Shown here: positions 1-6,347 of the stretch, piece after piece
Numbering within the stretch: the stretch's first letter is position 1
How the letters are laid out: each line of letters starts with the position of its first letter
Origin: an uncultured Muribaculaceae bacterium
Lineage (GTDB): Bacteria; Bacteroidota; Bacteroidia; Bacteroidales; Muribaculaceae
Assembly (NCBI GenBank): GCA_948788915.1
Contig: CAQFOZ010000055.1
Location: 1-13,921, forward strand
Reading direction: 5' to 3'
Length of the DNA: 13,921 nucleotides
Position numbers and translations under genes: made by a program
The notes under the pieces: model-generated
Told to the model about the DNA's origin: nothing
Databases searched by the model: none
Seen by the model: only the letters and a program-made list of their open reading frames with translations

Positions 1-35
1 AACCAACTCAAAAACAACTCTCAAAATTCCTCGAA

Positions 36-56
36 AATAAATTTAAACAGTTTCTT
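36..56. promoter_or_regulatory. Candidate operator, copy 1
   Basis: This 21-bp AT-rich sequence, ending in AGTTTCTT, recurs at 4348-4368 with a single mismatch (C48 versus T4360). Here it lies 55 bp upstream of the -7 box of the AraC-type regulator gene. The other copy lies upstream of the lipoprotein-flavodoxin operon. Similarity stops abruptly on both sides, as expected of a binding site rather than a duplicated gene segment. An AAGAAAT sequence at 98-104 could be a weak inverted half-site. Binding by the neighbouring AraC regulator is inferred. Confidence 0.45.
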
Positions 57-110
57 AGAGAATAAATATAAATTGAGCTTCACAACAAAATAGATCCAAG
101 AAATACGTAT

Positions 111-118
111 TAACTTTG
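111..118 (+). promoter_or_regulatory. Bacteroidetes -7 box of the AraC regulator gene
   Basis: TAACTTTG matches the Bacteroidetes primary-sigma -7 consensus TAnnTTTG and is followed by CA. No convincing -33 TTG lies about 20 bp upstream, which would suit an activator-dependent promoter. Transcription would start near 123-126, so a TTG start at 116 is not possible from this promoter and the ATG at 140 is preferred. Confidence 0.65.
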
Positions 119-139
119 CACTATAAATTCTACCTGAAT

Positions 140-961
140 ATGGAAAAACTGGATGTTTTCGATTGCTCGAATGTATTTATAGCGAGCTACTTCACAAATG
201 ACCGTGACTGTGCCCACTGCAACCGTGAGCACACCTTAATCTATATCCATTCAGGAGAACTTGAAATCACAGAAAGGAATCGCAAGACAATCCTTCGTCC
301 GGGAGACTGCGCTTTCATACGGCGCGACAACCATATGTGGCTGCAAAAACGTGTAGGCAAAGATAAACCGTACCGCTCCATTGTCTTGAAATTCTCACGG
401 GAGTTCCTCCGTGAATTTTATCAGACATTGAACCGCAGGGAGATACCGACGCAAGCAAAGCGTGACAAATCCAGTCTGCACGTCTTCCCATCGAGCCGAA
501 TTGACATTCGCAGTCTATTTGAATCTTTTATTCCATATTTTGATGCAGGAATGCCCCCCTCCGACGAGATTCTAAAACTCAAGATGACCGAGGGAATATA
601 TGCCATCCTGAACACCGATGTCAACCTGTATGCCTCTCTGTTCGATTTCGTAGATCCGTGGAAGATAGACATTATGGAATTCATGGAAAAGAATTATATG
701 AATGAGCTTTCAATGGAGGAAATGGCTTACTATACCGGGCGCAGTCTTTCCACGTTCAAACGTGATTTTCGTCAATACAGCGATCTGACACCCCAGAAAT
801 GGCTGATTCAGCGACGTCTTCAGGCTGCGCATGAACTGATACGCAAAGGCGGTAAAAAGATTTCGGAAATATGTTTCGATGTGGGATTCAAAAATCTATC
901 CCACTTTTCCAAAGTCTATAAGGAAGCCTTTGGTGTCGCTCCAACAGGACATGAGCGTTAA
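140..961 (+). CDS. AraC-family transcriptional regulator
   Basis: A 273-residue one-component regulator. The N-terminal ~150 residues look like the AraC cupin sensor domain (HTLIYIHSGELE near 31-42, then a PGDCAF turn). The C-terminal ~100 residues carry the two AraC helix-turn-helix units: ELSMEEMAYYTGRSLSTFKR followed by a helix leading to KWLIQRRLQAA, then KISEICFDVGFKNLSHFSK with the typical F-G-V-x-P ending. A Cys-x-x-Cys pair (C24, C27) just before H31 is a possible thiol or metal sensing site. ATG 140 is chosen because the in-frame TTG at 116 overlaps the promoter. The gene is followed by a hairpin terminator, so it is probably monocistronic. By position and by analogy with E. coli YqhC it is the likely activator of the downstream reductase genes; that role is inferred. 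Confidence 0.9.
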   Translation: MEKLDVFDCSNVFIASYFTNDRDCAHCNREHTLIYIHSGELEITERNRKTILRPGDCAFIRRDNHMWLQKRVGKDKPYRSIVLKFSREFLREFYQTLNRREIPTQAKRDKSSLHVFPSSRIDIRSLFESFIPYFDAGMPPSDEILKLKMTEGIYAILNTDVNLYASLFDFVDPWKIDIMEFMEKNYMNELSMEEMAYYTGRSLSTFKRDFRQYSDLTPQKWLIQRRLQAAHELIRKGGKKISEICFDVGFKNLSHFSKVYKEAFGVAPTGHER

Positions 962-991
962 ACCCAACTGACCCTTTTAACAAAATTCTTT

Positions 992-1021
992 GAGCCTCAC
1001 AGCAAAATCGCAGTGAGGCTC
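992..1021 (+). terminator. Hairpin terminator after the AraC gene
   Basis: GAGCCTCAC (992-1000) pairs perfectly with GTGAGGCTC (1013-1021). Two more G-C pairs inside the loop follow an A/A mismatch. The tail is T-rich (TTGATTTAATTTT), consistent with intrinsic termination 30-60 bp after the stop. The tail merges into the -7 box of the next gene. Confidence 0.75.
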
Positions 1022-1027
1022 TTGATT

Positions 1028-1035
1028 TAATTTTG
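1028..1035 (+). promoter_or_regulatory. -7 box of the acetyltransferase-reductase-flavodoxin operon
   Basis: TAATTTTG fits TAnnTTTG and is followed by CA, like the boxes at 111 and 4468. It sits only 6 bp after the terminator stem. No -33 TTG is visible at the expected distance, because that stretch is the terminator hairpin. Predicted start of transcription is about 1040, leaving a ~20-nt leader before ATG 1063. Confidence 0.6.
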
Positions 1036-1062
1036 CATCAGATAATACAAACCCTAAATGAT

Positions 1063-1629
1063 ATGAAAGATATTTTTGAGAAAGACCTCAGCGGAGAGAT
1101 GGTTTCGCCTGATGAACCGGGATATGAAGCACTCATCGACGATATTTTCCGCACGATGGAAACGGCACAGGAACTTTCCACCGTCAGCATACGCGACCAG
1201 AAGCGTGTGCATGAGCTTATGGGCAAGATCCTCGGCAAGACCCTACCGGAAAGCACAACACTTCTTCCTCCCCTTTATATAGACTATGGAAAGCCCGTAA
1301 ACATTGGGGAGCGTTGCTTCATACAGCAGTGCTGCACATTTTTCGGGCGAGGTGGCATCAAGATAGGAAATAATGTATTCATAGGACCGAAAGTAAATCT
1401 TATCACAATCAACCACGATGTTAATCCAGACAACCGTAACGCGACATACGGACGTCGCATAGTCATAGAAGATAAGGTATGGATCGGTATCAACTCGACC
1501 ATATTGCCGGGAGAGAGAATAGGCTATGGTGCCATTGTGGGCGCGGGAAGCGTGGTGACCAAAAATGTTGAACCTATGACAATAGTGGCCGGAAATCCGG
1601 CGCGTGTCATCAAAAAAATCGAACTGTAA
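1063..1629 (+). CDS. Sugar O-acetyltransferase (left-handed beta-helix family)
   Basis: A 188-residue protein of the maltose/galactoside O-acetyltransferase group (Maa, LacA, NodL-like), predicted to transfer acetyl from acetyl-CoA to a sugar or similar hydroxyl in the cytoplasm. A short helical N-terminal region (1-65) is followed by hexapeptide repeats (KPVNIGERCFI, GIKIGNNVFIGP, RIVIEDKVWIG, GYGAIVGAGSVVTKNV) and the conserved C-terminal loop AGNPARVIKKI. The expected catalytic histidine is His118 in TINHD. ATG 1063 is used because the in-frame TTG at 1033 overlaps the promoter box. The stop overlaps the start of the next gene (TAATG), implying translational coupling. A decayed relative lies at 6119-6330. 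The true acceptor cannot be told from sequence. Confidence 0.9.
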   Translation: MKDIFEKDLSGEMVSPDEPGYEALIDDIFRTMETAQELSTVSIRDQKRVHELMGKILGKTLPESTTLLPPLYIDYGKPVNIGERCFIQQCCTFFGRGGIKIGNNVFIGPKVNLITINHDVNPDNRNATYGRRIVIEDKVWIGINSTILPGERIGYGAIVGAGSVVTKNVEPMTIVAGNPARVIKKIEL

Positions 1630-2777
1630 TGAAAAACAAAGGTTTCAGCCGACGTGGATTTCTAAAAACGCTCGGCCTTGCGGGAGCGGCTATGGCGATA
1701 GAGCCGACACTCAGTAAAGTACAGGCTGCTACATCTGTTATGGAAAGACGCAGAGGAGCTGCCCCAAACACATCACTCCCCCATCGTACACTTGGTACAG
1801 GCAATGCCGCCTTTGAAGTGTCGGCACTTGGTTTCGGAGTTATGGGCATGACCTACAACCGCTCGCAGCATCCCGACAAAAAAGCGTGTATCCGTCTGTT
1901 ACATGAAGCCGTTGACCGAGGAGTCACGCTGTTCGACACCGCTATAATCTATGGTCCTCTGACTAATGAAAGCCTTGCAGGAGAAGCCCTTTCTGAATTC
2001 AAAGGGCAAATAAACGTGACTACCAAGTTCGGACATGAGATTATCAACGGGAAAAGCACAGGACGGCAGGACAGCAGCAGAAAAACTGTACGACAGTATT
2101 GCGAAGATTCATTGAGGCGTCTCAAACTCGATTCATTACCAATGTTCTATCAACATCGTGCCGATCCCAATACACCGCCAGAAGAAGTTGCAACCACAAT
2201 AGCTGAGCTAATGAAGGAAGGCAAGGTGCAGCACTGGGGAATGTGCGAAGTCAGTGCTGATACAATACTAAAGGCACACGCTGTCTGTCCGCTGACTGCA
2301 ATCCAGAGCGAGTACCACATAATGCACCGTCTGGTGGAGGGAAACGGAGTACTTGACACCTGCCGTGAGTTAGGCATCGGTTTCGTGCCTTACAGCCCGC
2401 TCAACCGTGGTTTCCTCGGAGGTTGCATAAACGAATATACGGTATTCGACCGCAACAATGACAACCGCCACACGCTGCCACGTTTCCAGCCCGACACTAT
2501 GCGTGCCAATATGCGCATCGTCAACATATTGCAGGACTTCGGACGCACAAGAGGCATGACCTCCGCACAGGTTGCCCTCGGCTGGCTCCTTCAGAAAGCG
2601 CCGTGGATCGTACCTATTCCCGGCACAACAAAGCTTTCGCATCTGGAGGAAAACCTCCGCACATTCGATTTTGAGGTGTCGCCTGAAGAGTGGCGTGAAC
2701 TTGAAACAACCGTTGCTGCAATTCCTGTAATGGGCGACCGCTACAACGCCGAGCAACAGAGACAAGTCGGTCATTAA
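1629..2777 (+). CDS. Tat-exported aldo/keto reductase
   Basis: A 382-residue aldo/keto reductase. The first ~34 residues form a twin-arginine signal (FSRRGFLKTLGLAGAAMA) ending near VQAA, so export of the folded, cofactor-bound enzyme is predicted. The (beta/alpha)8 domain runs from about residue 50 (HRTLGTG) to 365 and has the complete catalytic tetrad: Asp103 and Tyr108 (FDTAIIYG), Lys133 (TTKFG) and His176 (FYQHRAD). The NAD(P)H-binding end includes the typical IVPIPGTTKLSHLEEN motif. Family knowledge predicts reduction of aldehydes or ketones to alcohols. Its cofactor supply outside the cytoplasm is unclear, so it may remain membrane-anchored or act on unusual donors. It is translationally coupled to the acetyltransferase upstream and lies 15 bp before the secreted flavodoxin. 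The set resembles dkgA next to yqhD in E. coli. Confidence 0.92.
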   Translation: MKNKGFSRRGFLKTLGLAGAAMAIEPTLSKVQAATSVMERRRGAAPNTSLPHRTLGTGNAAFEVSALGFGVMGMTYNRSQHPDKKACIRLLHEAVDRGVTLFDTAIIYGPLTNESLAGEALSEFKGQINVTTKFGHEIINGKSTGRQDSSRKTVRQYCEDSLRRLKLDSLPMFYQHRADPNTPPEEVATTIAELMKEGKVQHWGMCEVSADTILKAHAVCPLTAIQSEYHIMHRLVEGNGVLDTCRELGIGFVPYSPLNRGFLGGCINEYTVFDRNNDNRHTLPRFQPDTMRANMRIVNILQDFGRTRGMTSAQVALGWLLQKAPWIVPIPGTTKLSHLEENLRTFDFEVSPEEWRELETTVAAIPVMGDRYNAEQQRQVGH

Positions 2778-2792
2778 CTTAGAAACCGTTTT

Positions 2793-3551
2793 ATGAAAAA
2801 GTTGATTTTCACACTTATGGCCGTGTTCTCGGTTATCGCGGTCAATGCAAAAACTCTCATAGTCTATTACAGCTACACCAACAACGTGGAGCATATAGTT
2901 ACGGAACTACGCAATCAGATCAAGGCTGATGTCGTAGAGATTGAGCCGGCTGAAAAAGGTCTCGACTATGCCGCCAACAACTATGCTATCGGCAGCGCAC
3001 TGATTTCGGCAATACGCAACAATCCGGAAGAGGCCTCGTCATATCCGGCAATAGACCCGGTAAGTGTCAATCTTGCGGAATATGACTGTATAATCATCGG
3101 CGCACCGCTGTGGTGGAGCAATATGGCGGCTCCTTTACAGACCTGGCTCTTCAACAATGGCAGTCAGATGGCGGGAAAGAAAACCGGGCTCATCGTTTCA
3201 AGCGCAAGCAGCGGAATCAGCGGTGTAGAATCGGATGCACGCCGTCTTGTACCTGACGGGGATTTCCTTTCCCAAAGTCTGTGGATACGTTCCTCGCAGA
3301 CATCGAGTTGCCGCTCCATGATTTCCAGCTGGCTTGAACAGATAAACTACAACGGAATCAGCAGCGGAATCGGATCCTTTGCCTCAGACAATACCGTGAA
3401 CATCAATATAACACCAGGTGCAATCCGTGTTGATGGTGATTTTCAATCGCTGGAACTTTACAACATGTCCGGCAATAAGGTACTGGAATCAGCAGAAAAC
3501 TGTATCAGCACTTCATCGCTTACACCACGGCATGTACGTCGCAAGGCTTGA
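2793..3551 (+). CDS. Secreted flavodoxin with frameshifted C-terminal sorting-type domain
   Basis: A 252-residue product as read. Residues 1-19 are a Sec signal peptide (MKKLIFTLMAVFSVIAVNA). Residues 20-185 are a flavodoxin fold of the Flavodoxin_4 type: FMN-phosphate loop YYSYTNNVEHIV, conserved IIIGAPLWWSNM loop near 100-111, and TGLIVSSASSGISG near 131-144. Residues ~200-245 start a Por/T9SS-like C-terminal domain (NINITPGAIRV, LELYNMSGNKV). After LTP (residue 245) the frame breaks and ends in an unrelated RHVRRKA. Removing one base around 3525-3528 restores GMYVARLDTK...KKIVIYK with a stop at 3595-3597, giving a normal 267-residue protein. It is the third gene of the operon. A redox-carrier role in the envelope is inferred. 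Whether the break is real or a sequencing error cannot be told here. Confidence 0.88.
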   Translation: MKKLIFTLMAVFSVIAVNAKTLIVYYSYTNNVEHIVTELRNQIKADVVEIEPAEKGLDYAANNYAIGSALISAIRNNPEEASSYPAIDPVSVNLAEYDCIIIGAPLWWSNMAAPLQTWLFNNGSQMAGKKTGLIVSSASSGISGVESDARRLVPDGDFLSQSLWIRSSQTSSCRSMISSWLEQINYNGISSGIGSFASDNTVNINITPGAIRVDGDFQSLELYNMSGNKVLESAENCISTSSLTPRHVRRKA

Positions 3552-3597
3552 CACCAAAGCCCAGTCTGTTTCAAAAAAAATAGTTATCTATAAATAA
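3529..3597 (+). other. Out-of-frame remainder of the flavodoxin sorting-type domain
   Basis: In the +1 frame these bases encode GMYVARLDTK, a short linker and KKIVIYK, then TAA. This is the expected end of a type A Por-secretion-like domain and continues exactly from the LTP that precedes the break. The gene therefore originally ended at 3597, not 3551. Confidence 0.85.
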
Positions 3598-3632
3598 TAC
3601 TCCTTAAGTAAGTGATTTGTGTTTTCTGAACC

Positions 3633-3663
3633 TTGTTACCTATGAATTTTTGGTTTATATTTG
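3633..3663 (+). promoter_or_regulatory. Complete -33/-7 promoter of the HEAT-like gene
   Basis: TTG (3633-3635) is separated by 20 bp from TATATTTG (3656-3663). This matches both elements and the spacing of Bacteroidetes promoters. It is the only promoter in the window with a clear -33 element. The predicted leader before ATG 3771 is about 100 nt. Confidence 0.6.
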
Positions 3664-3729
3664 TATACTACATATTTTTGAAAAAGAGAATCTAACAATC
3701 GTTACAGATGTCATTGCATATGCGGGGCA

Positions 3730-3774
3730 ATGAAAAAAGAGCCGGAAATACTGCATGATACATCCGAATCATGA
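3730..3774 (+). CDS. Possible 14-codon upstream ORF
   Basis: This short frame encodes MKKEPEILHDTSES. Its TGA stop overlaps the ATG of the next gene (ATGA at 3771-3774). The arrangement is typical of translational coupling or a leader peptide, but a frame this short could be chance, and no known leader is recognised. Confidence 0.25.
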   Translation: MKKEPEILHDTSES

Positions 3775-4352
3775 ACTTAATAAAAATTAAATCTCTGCTG
3801 TCGCGAAAAATCGATATGCACGAAATCAGAAAAACGGTTTTGTGGACAGTTGAATCAGCTGCAAACCGGGCTTCTGTTTGGGCATTTGCGCGTAGTACAG
3901 ACAGGCGTACAAGCGCAAACGCATTGTGGATAATGACACATTTGCCGGCATCAGAGAAAGATTGGCTTTCTTCATTACAAAACGAACTTATTGATGCGTT
4001 ACTGACAGAAACTGATACCGGAAAGAAGCGCATGCTACTCCAATTGCTGAAAGTACAGGAATATGATCCGAATAGCATCCGAACTGATTTTCTTGATTAC
4101 TGTTTATCGAAAATCAACTCCGAAAGCGAGACCTATGCAGTAAGATGCTTCTGCATCTATTCTGCATTCCGCATGTGTCGCCATTTTCCAGAGCTCATTA
4201 CAGAGCTGGAACACCATCTTGAAATGATGTCATCACAATCGCTATCTCCCGGACTGAGAAGTGCATTGCGACAAACCAATATAAAAATCTCGAAATTAAG
4301 AAGGGCCGATCAGATTGCTACAAAGAATGATTGTATAACTTTTACGCAATAA
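3771..4352 (+). CDS. HEAT-like helical repeat protein, function unknown
   Basis: A 193-residue soluble, predominantly alpha-helical protein with no signal peptide or membrane segment. Its sequence shows repeated amphipathic helix pairs: a W/L-rich helix near SANALWIMTHL, another near KKRMLLQLLKVQEYD, one near YAVRCFCIYSAFRMCRHFPEL, and a Ser-Pro-Gly-x-R-Ser-Ala segment near the end. This resembles the HEAT-like hypothetical proteins common in Bacteroidales, by recollection of pattern rather than a search. ATG 3771 is the first possible start after an in-frame TGA at 3756. It has its own promoter, so it seems to be an independent insertion between the two reductase operons. The last bases overlap the second candidate operator. 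No role in the neighbouring cluster can be claimed. Confidence 0.75.
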   Translation: MNLIKIKSLLSRKIDMHEIRKTVLWTVESAANRASVWAFARSTDRRTSANALWIMTHLPASEKDWLSSLQNELIDALLTETDTGKKRMLLQLLKVQEYDPNSIRTDFLDYCLSKINSESETYAVRCFCIYSAFRMCRHFPELITELEHHLEMMSSQSLSPGLRSALRQTNIKISKLRRADQIATKNDCITFTQ

Positions 4353-4368
4353 ATTTAAATAGTTTCTT
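4348..4368. promoter_or_regulatory. Candidate operator, copy 2
   Basis: This is the near-identical 21-bp partner of 36-56 (20 of 21 bases). It overlaps the stop codon of the HEAT-like gene and lies 100 bp upstream of the -7 box at 4468. Its AGTTTCTT end (4361-4368) has an exact inverted complement, AAGAAACT, at 4413-4420. The two half-sites could allow looping by an AraC-type dimer; that function is inferred. Confidence 0.45.
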
Positions 4369-4420
4369 CAAGGGAAAACGACCTTCCCTAAACCCATACC
4401 CTACTGTTTTTTAAGAAACT
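4361..4420. repeat. 8-bp inverted repeat upstream of the lipoprotein flavodoxin
   Basis: AGTTTCTT (4361-4368) and AAGAAACT (4413-4420) are perfect complements separated by 44 bp. The spacing is too wide and the tail too poor for a terminator. The downstream arm lies 48 bp before the -7 box, a plausible activator position. Confidence 0.4.
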
Positions 4421-4467
4421 GGTAATAAATGGCGAGAAATCGGTATGGATTAGCAGGATGTAGCCAC

Positions 4468-4475
4468 TAACTTTG
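4468..4475 (+). promoter_or_regulatory. -7 box of the lipoprotein flavodoxin-hydrolase operon
   Basis: TAACTTTG is identical to the box at 111-118 and likewise followed by CA. No -33 TTG is visible at the proper distance. Transcription would start near 4482, giving a leader of about 43 nt before ATG 4525. Confidence 0.65.
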
Positions 4476-4524
4476 CAGTCTGTAAAATAGTTATATTCTA
4501 CGGAATCAAAAAACAATCATAGCA

Positions 4525-5091
4525 ATGAAGAAAATACTTTTATTATTGGCAATTACGGCTATAGCTTTTGTCGCCTGCGCTTCTAAAGAGAAAAAAGAAG
4601 CTGAAACCGTCGAAGTTGCGACTCCGGTTCTGGTTGCCGTTTTCTCCGCACAGGGACATACTAAGTCTGTCGCTGAAAAAATCGCCAAAGCAACCGGCGG
4701 TAACTTATTTCAGATAGAGCCGGAGGTGCCTTATACGGAAGAAGACCTTGACGGCTGGAACAACAGCGCACGCGGCACGCTTGAGGCCCGTAACCGCGAC
4801 ACACGCCCCGGAATTGCCAATAAAGTCAAGAATTTCGAGCAATATGACACCATATATCTGGGTTTCCCGATATGGTGGTTCACAGCTCCTACTATTGTCA
4901 ACACTTTCCTTGAAAGTTATAATACTGACGGTAAAGTCATAATTCCTTTCGCCACCTCAGGAGGCAGTGATTATGGTGAGGCGACAAAAGATCTGAAAAT
5001 ATCCGCACCCAATGCTGTGTTCAAACCGGGCAGCGTACTTAATGACTATACACAACAGGATGTTGACAGTTGGGTAAAATCAATCAAATAA
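4525..5091 (+). CDS. Flavodoxin-like lipoprotein
   Basis: A 188-residue protein. Residues 1-17 form a lipoprotein signal ending in the lipobox-like FVAC with Cys18, followed by a charged linker (SKEKKEAE). This predicts lipid anchoring in the envelope. The flavodoxin domain begins near residue 33 with VAVFSAQGHTKSVAEKIA, an FMN-phosphate loop. It continues with TIYLGFPIWWFTAPTIVNTF, the Trp-pair loop typical of Flavodoxin_4 proteins, and IIPFATSGGSDYG. Its length is normal for a short-chain flavodoxin plus linker. It is the first gene after the -7 box at 4468, and the hydrolase follows after 8 bp. With the secreted flavodoxin at 2793 it makes two exported flavodoxins in one locus. Envelope electron transfer is inferred. 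Confidence 0.9.
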   Translation: MKKILLLLAITAIAFVACASKEKKEAETVEVATPVLVAVFSAQGHTKSVAEKIAKATGGNLFQIEPEVPYTEEDLDGWNNSARGTLEARNRDTRPGIANKVKNFEQYDTIYLGFPIWWFTAPTIVNTFLESYNTDGKVIIPFATSGGSDYGEATKDLKISAPNAVFKPGSVLNDYTQQDVDSWVKSIK

Positions 5092-5099
5092 GCAAGATT

Positions 5100-6107
5100 A
5101 TGAATGACTTGAACAAGTATAAGTCACTTGCTCCGATTGAGCAATTGACTCTGACAGAAGAATGGGATAAGACTTTCCCGAAAAGCGATAAGGTTGACCA
5201 TAAAAAAGTCGAGTTTGTGAATCGATACGGTGTCACGCTTGTTGCGGATATGTACACTCCTAAAGGTACACCCTGCAAACTGGCAGCAATAGCCATCAGC
5301 GGACCTTTCGGAGCCGTAAAGGAACAGGCAAGCGGTCTTTATGCACAGCAGCTTGCCGAGAAAGGCTTTCTTACGATTGCTTTCGATCCGTCGTTTACAG
5401 GCGAAAGCGGTGGTATGCCACGTCGTGTAGCATCGCCCGACATAAACACGGAGGATTTCTGTGCGGCTGTCGATTTCCTGATCACGCAACCTAATGTAGA
5501 CTCTGCTAAAGTAGGGATACTAGGTATCTGCGGATTCGGTGGATTCGCACTGAGCGCAGCCGCCAATGACACACGCATCAAGGCAACAGTCGCATCCACC
5601 ATGTACGATATGTGCCGTGTAACAGCCAACGGCTATTTCGACCAGGATGACAACGCTGATGCCCGCTATGCCTATAAAGAAAAGATGTGTGCGCAGCGTA
5701 CCGAAGACTACGTATCAGGTAGCTATAAGCGTGATGGCGGCGTTGTTGACCCCATACCTGCCGATGCCCCGGAATTTGTCAAGCGTTACTTCGACTACTA
5801 TAAGACATCGAGAGGTTTCCATCCGCGTTCAGGCAATTCAACAGATGGCTGGAACATCACATCATTCCTTCCGTTCATCAATTTCACGCTACTTGACCGA
5901 ATCGGTGAAATCCGCAATGCCGTGATGATAGTACACGGTGAAAAAGCCCATTCGCTTTATTTCGGAGAAGATGCTTTCAAGCAGCTTCAGGGAGAAAACA
6001 AAGAACTGTTAATAGTGGCTGACGCTGACCATACCGACCTGTACGATAATCTTGAAAAGATACCTTTCGACCAGATTGCAACATTCTTCAACAACAGGAT
6101 GAAATGA
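5100..6107 (+). CDS. Alpha/beta hydrolase, dienelactone-hydrolase-like with Cys nucleophile
   Basis: A 335-residue cytoplasmic protein with no signal peptide. The alpha/beta hydrolase fold is seen from the oxyanion-side strand (LAAIAISGPFGAVKEQ), through the Asp-Pro-Ser turn in IAFDPSFTGES, to the nucleophile elbow VGILGICGFGGFAL with Cys144 where serine hydrolases have Ser. It ends with an acid/His region, HGEKAHS and DADHTDLYD, with His311 as the likely catalytic base. Cysteine at the elbow is known from dienelactone hydrolase relatives such as the YcjY-like group. The substrate is unknown, perhaps an ester or lactone. ATG 5100 is preferred over an in-frame TTG at 5070 that lies inside the preceding gene. 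It is in the same operon as the lipoprotein flavodoxin, and gene relics follow it. Confidence 0.87.
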   Translation: MNDLNKYKSLAPIEQLTLTEEWDKTFPKSDKVDHKKVEFVNRYGVTLVADMYTPKGTPCKLAAIAISGPFGAVKEQASGLYAQQLAEKGFLTIAFDPSFTGESGGMPRRVASPDINTEDFCAAVDFLITQPNVDSAKVGILGICGFGGFALSAAANDTRIKATVASTMYDMCRVTANGYFDQDDNADARYAYKEKMCAQRTEDYVSGSYKRDGGVVDPIPADAPEFVKRYFDYYKTSRGFHPRSGNSTDGWNITSFLPFINFTLLDRIGEIRNAVMIVHGEKAHSLYFGEDAFKQLQGENKELLIVADADHTDLYDNLEKIPFDQIATFFNNRMK

Positions 6108-6118
6108 CGACAGCCTAA

Positions 6119-6330
6119 TTTTTTGAACTAATAGACTCCGGGACTACTATTGTCGCAGGGTCTTCAGCCCATGAAATGATGCACAGACTGGGACAGGATG
6201 CCATAGGATTGTGCATACTGCTAAATAACACATATCATACAGAAGCTGAGATAACGGCTCTGCTGTCTGAACCGAAAATGTCGCTGCCCTCACTATTGTA
6301 GGCGGAGTTCCGGCAAAACTGATTAAATAG
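6119..6330 (+). pseudogene. Acetyltransferase remnant with internal deletion
   Basis: Bases 6119-6271 read FFELIDSGTTIVAGSSAHEM, then an AIGLCILLNNTYHTEAEITA segment ending LLSE. This matches the helical N-terminal part of maltose-type O-acetyltransferases, with no start codon. From 6271, in another frame, TENVAALTIVGGVPAKLIK and a stop (6328-6330) match the C-terminal loop of the same family. The central beta-helix, roughly 110 codons by family length, is missing at the junction near 6270. The gene is dead; an intact family member lies at 1063-1629. Confidence 0.75.
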
Positions 6331-6347
6331 ATATAAAAGACAAACAT

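Noticed and set aside
116..139. TTG start 8 codons upstream of the AraC gene's ATG
   Set aside because: It lies within the TAACTTTG promoter box and before the expected transcription start; ATG 140 is better.
1033..1062. TTG start extending the acetyltransferase by 10 residues
   Set aside because: It overlaps the -7 box at 1028-1035, and the family alignment begins after the ATG at 1063.
2370..2894. Minus-strand 174-codon frame across the end of the aldo/keto reductase gene
   Set aside because: It covers the catalytically complete reductase and the start of the flavodoxin on the other strand and has no protein-like features.
5070..5099. TTG start of the hydrolase within the lipoprotein flavodoxin gene
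   Set aside because: ATG 5100, 8 bp after the previous stop, gives the normal hydrolase length without overlap.
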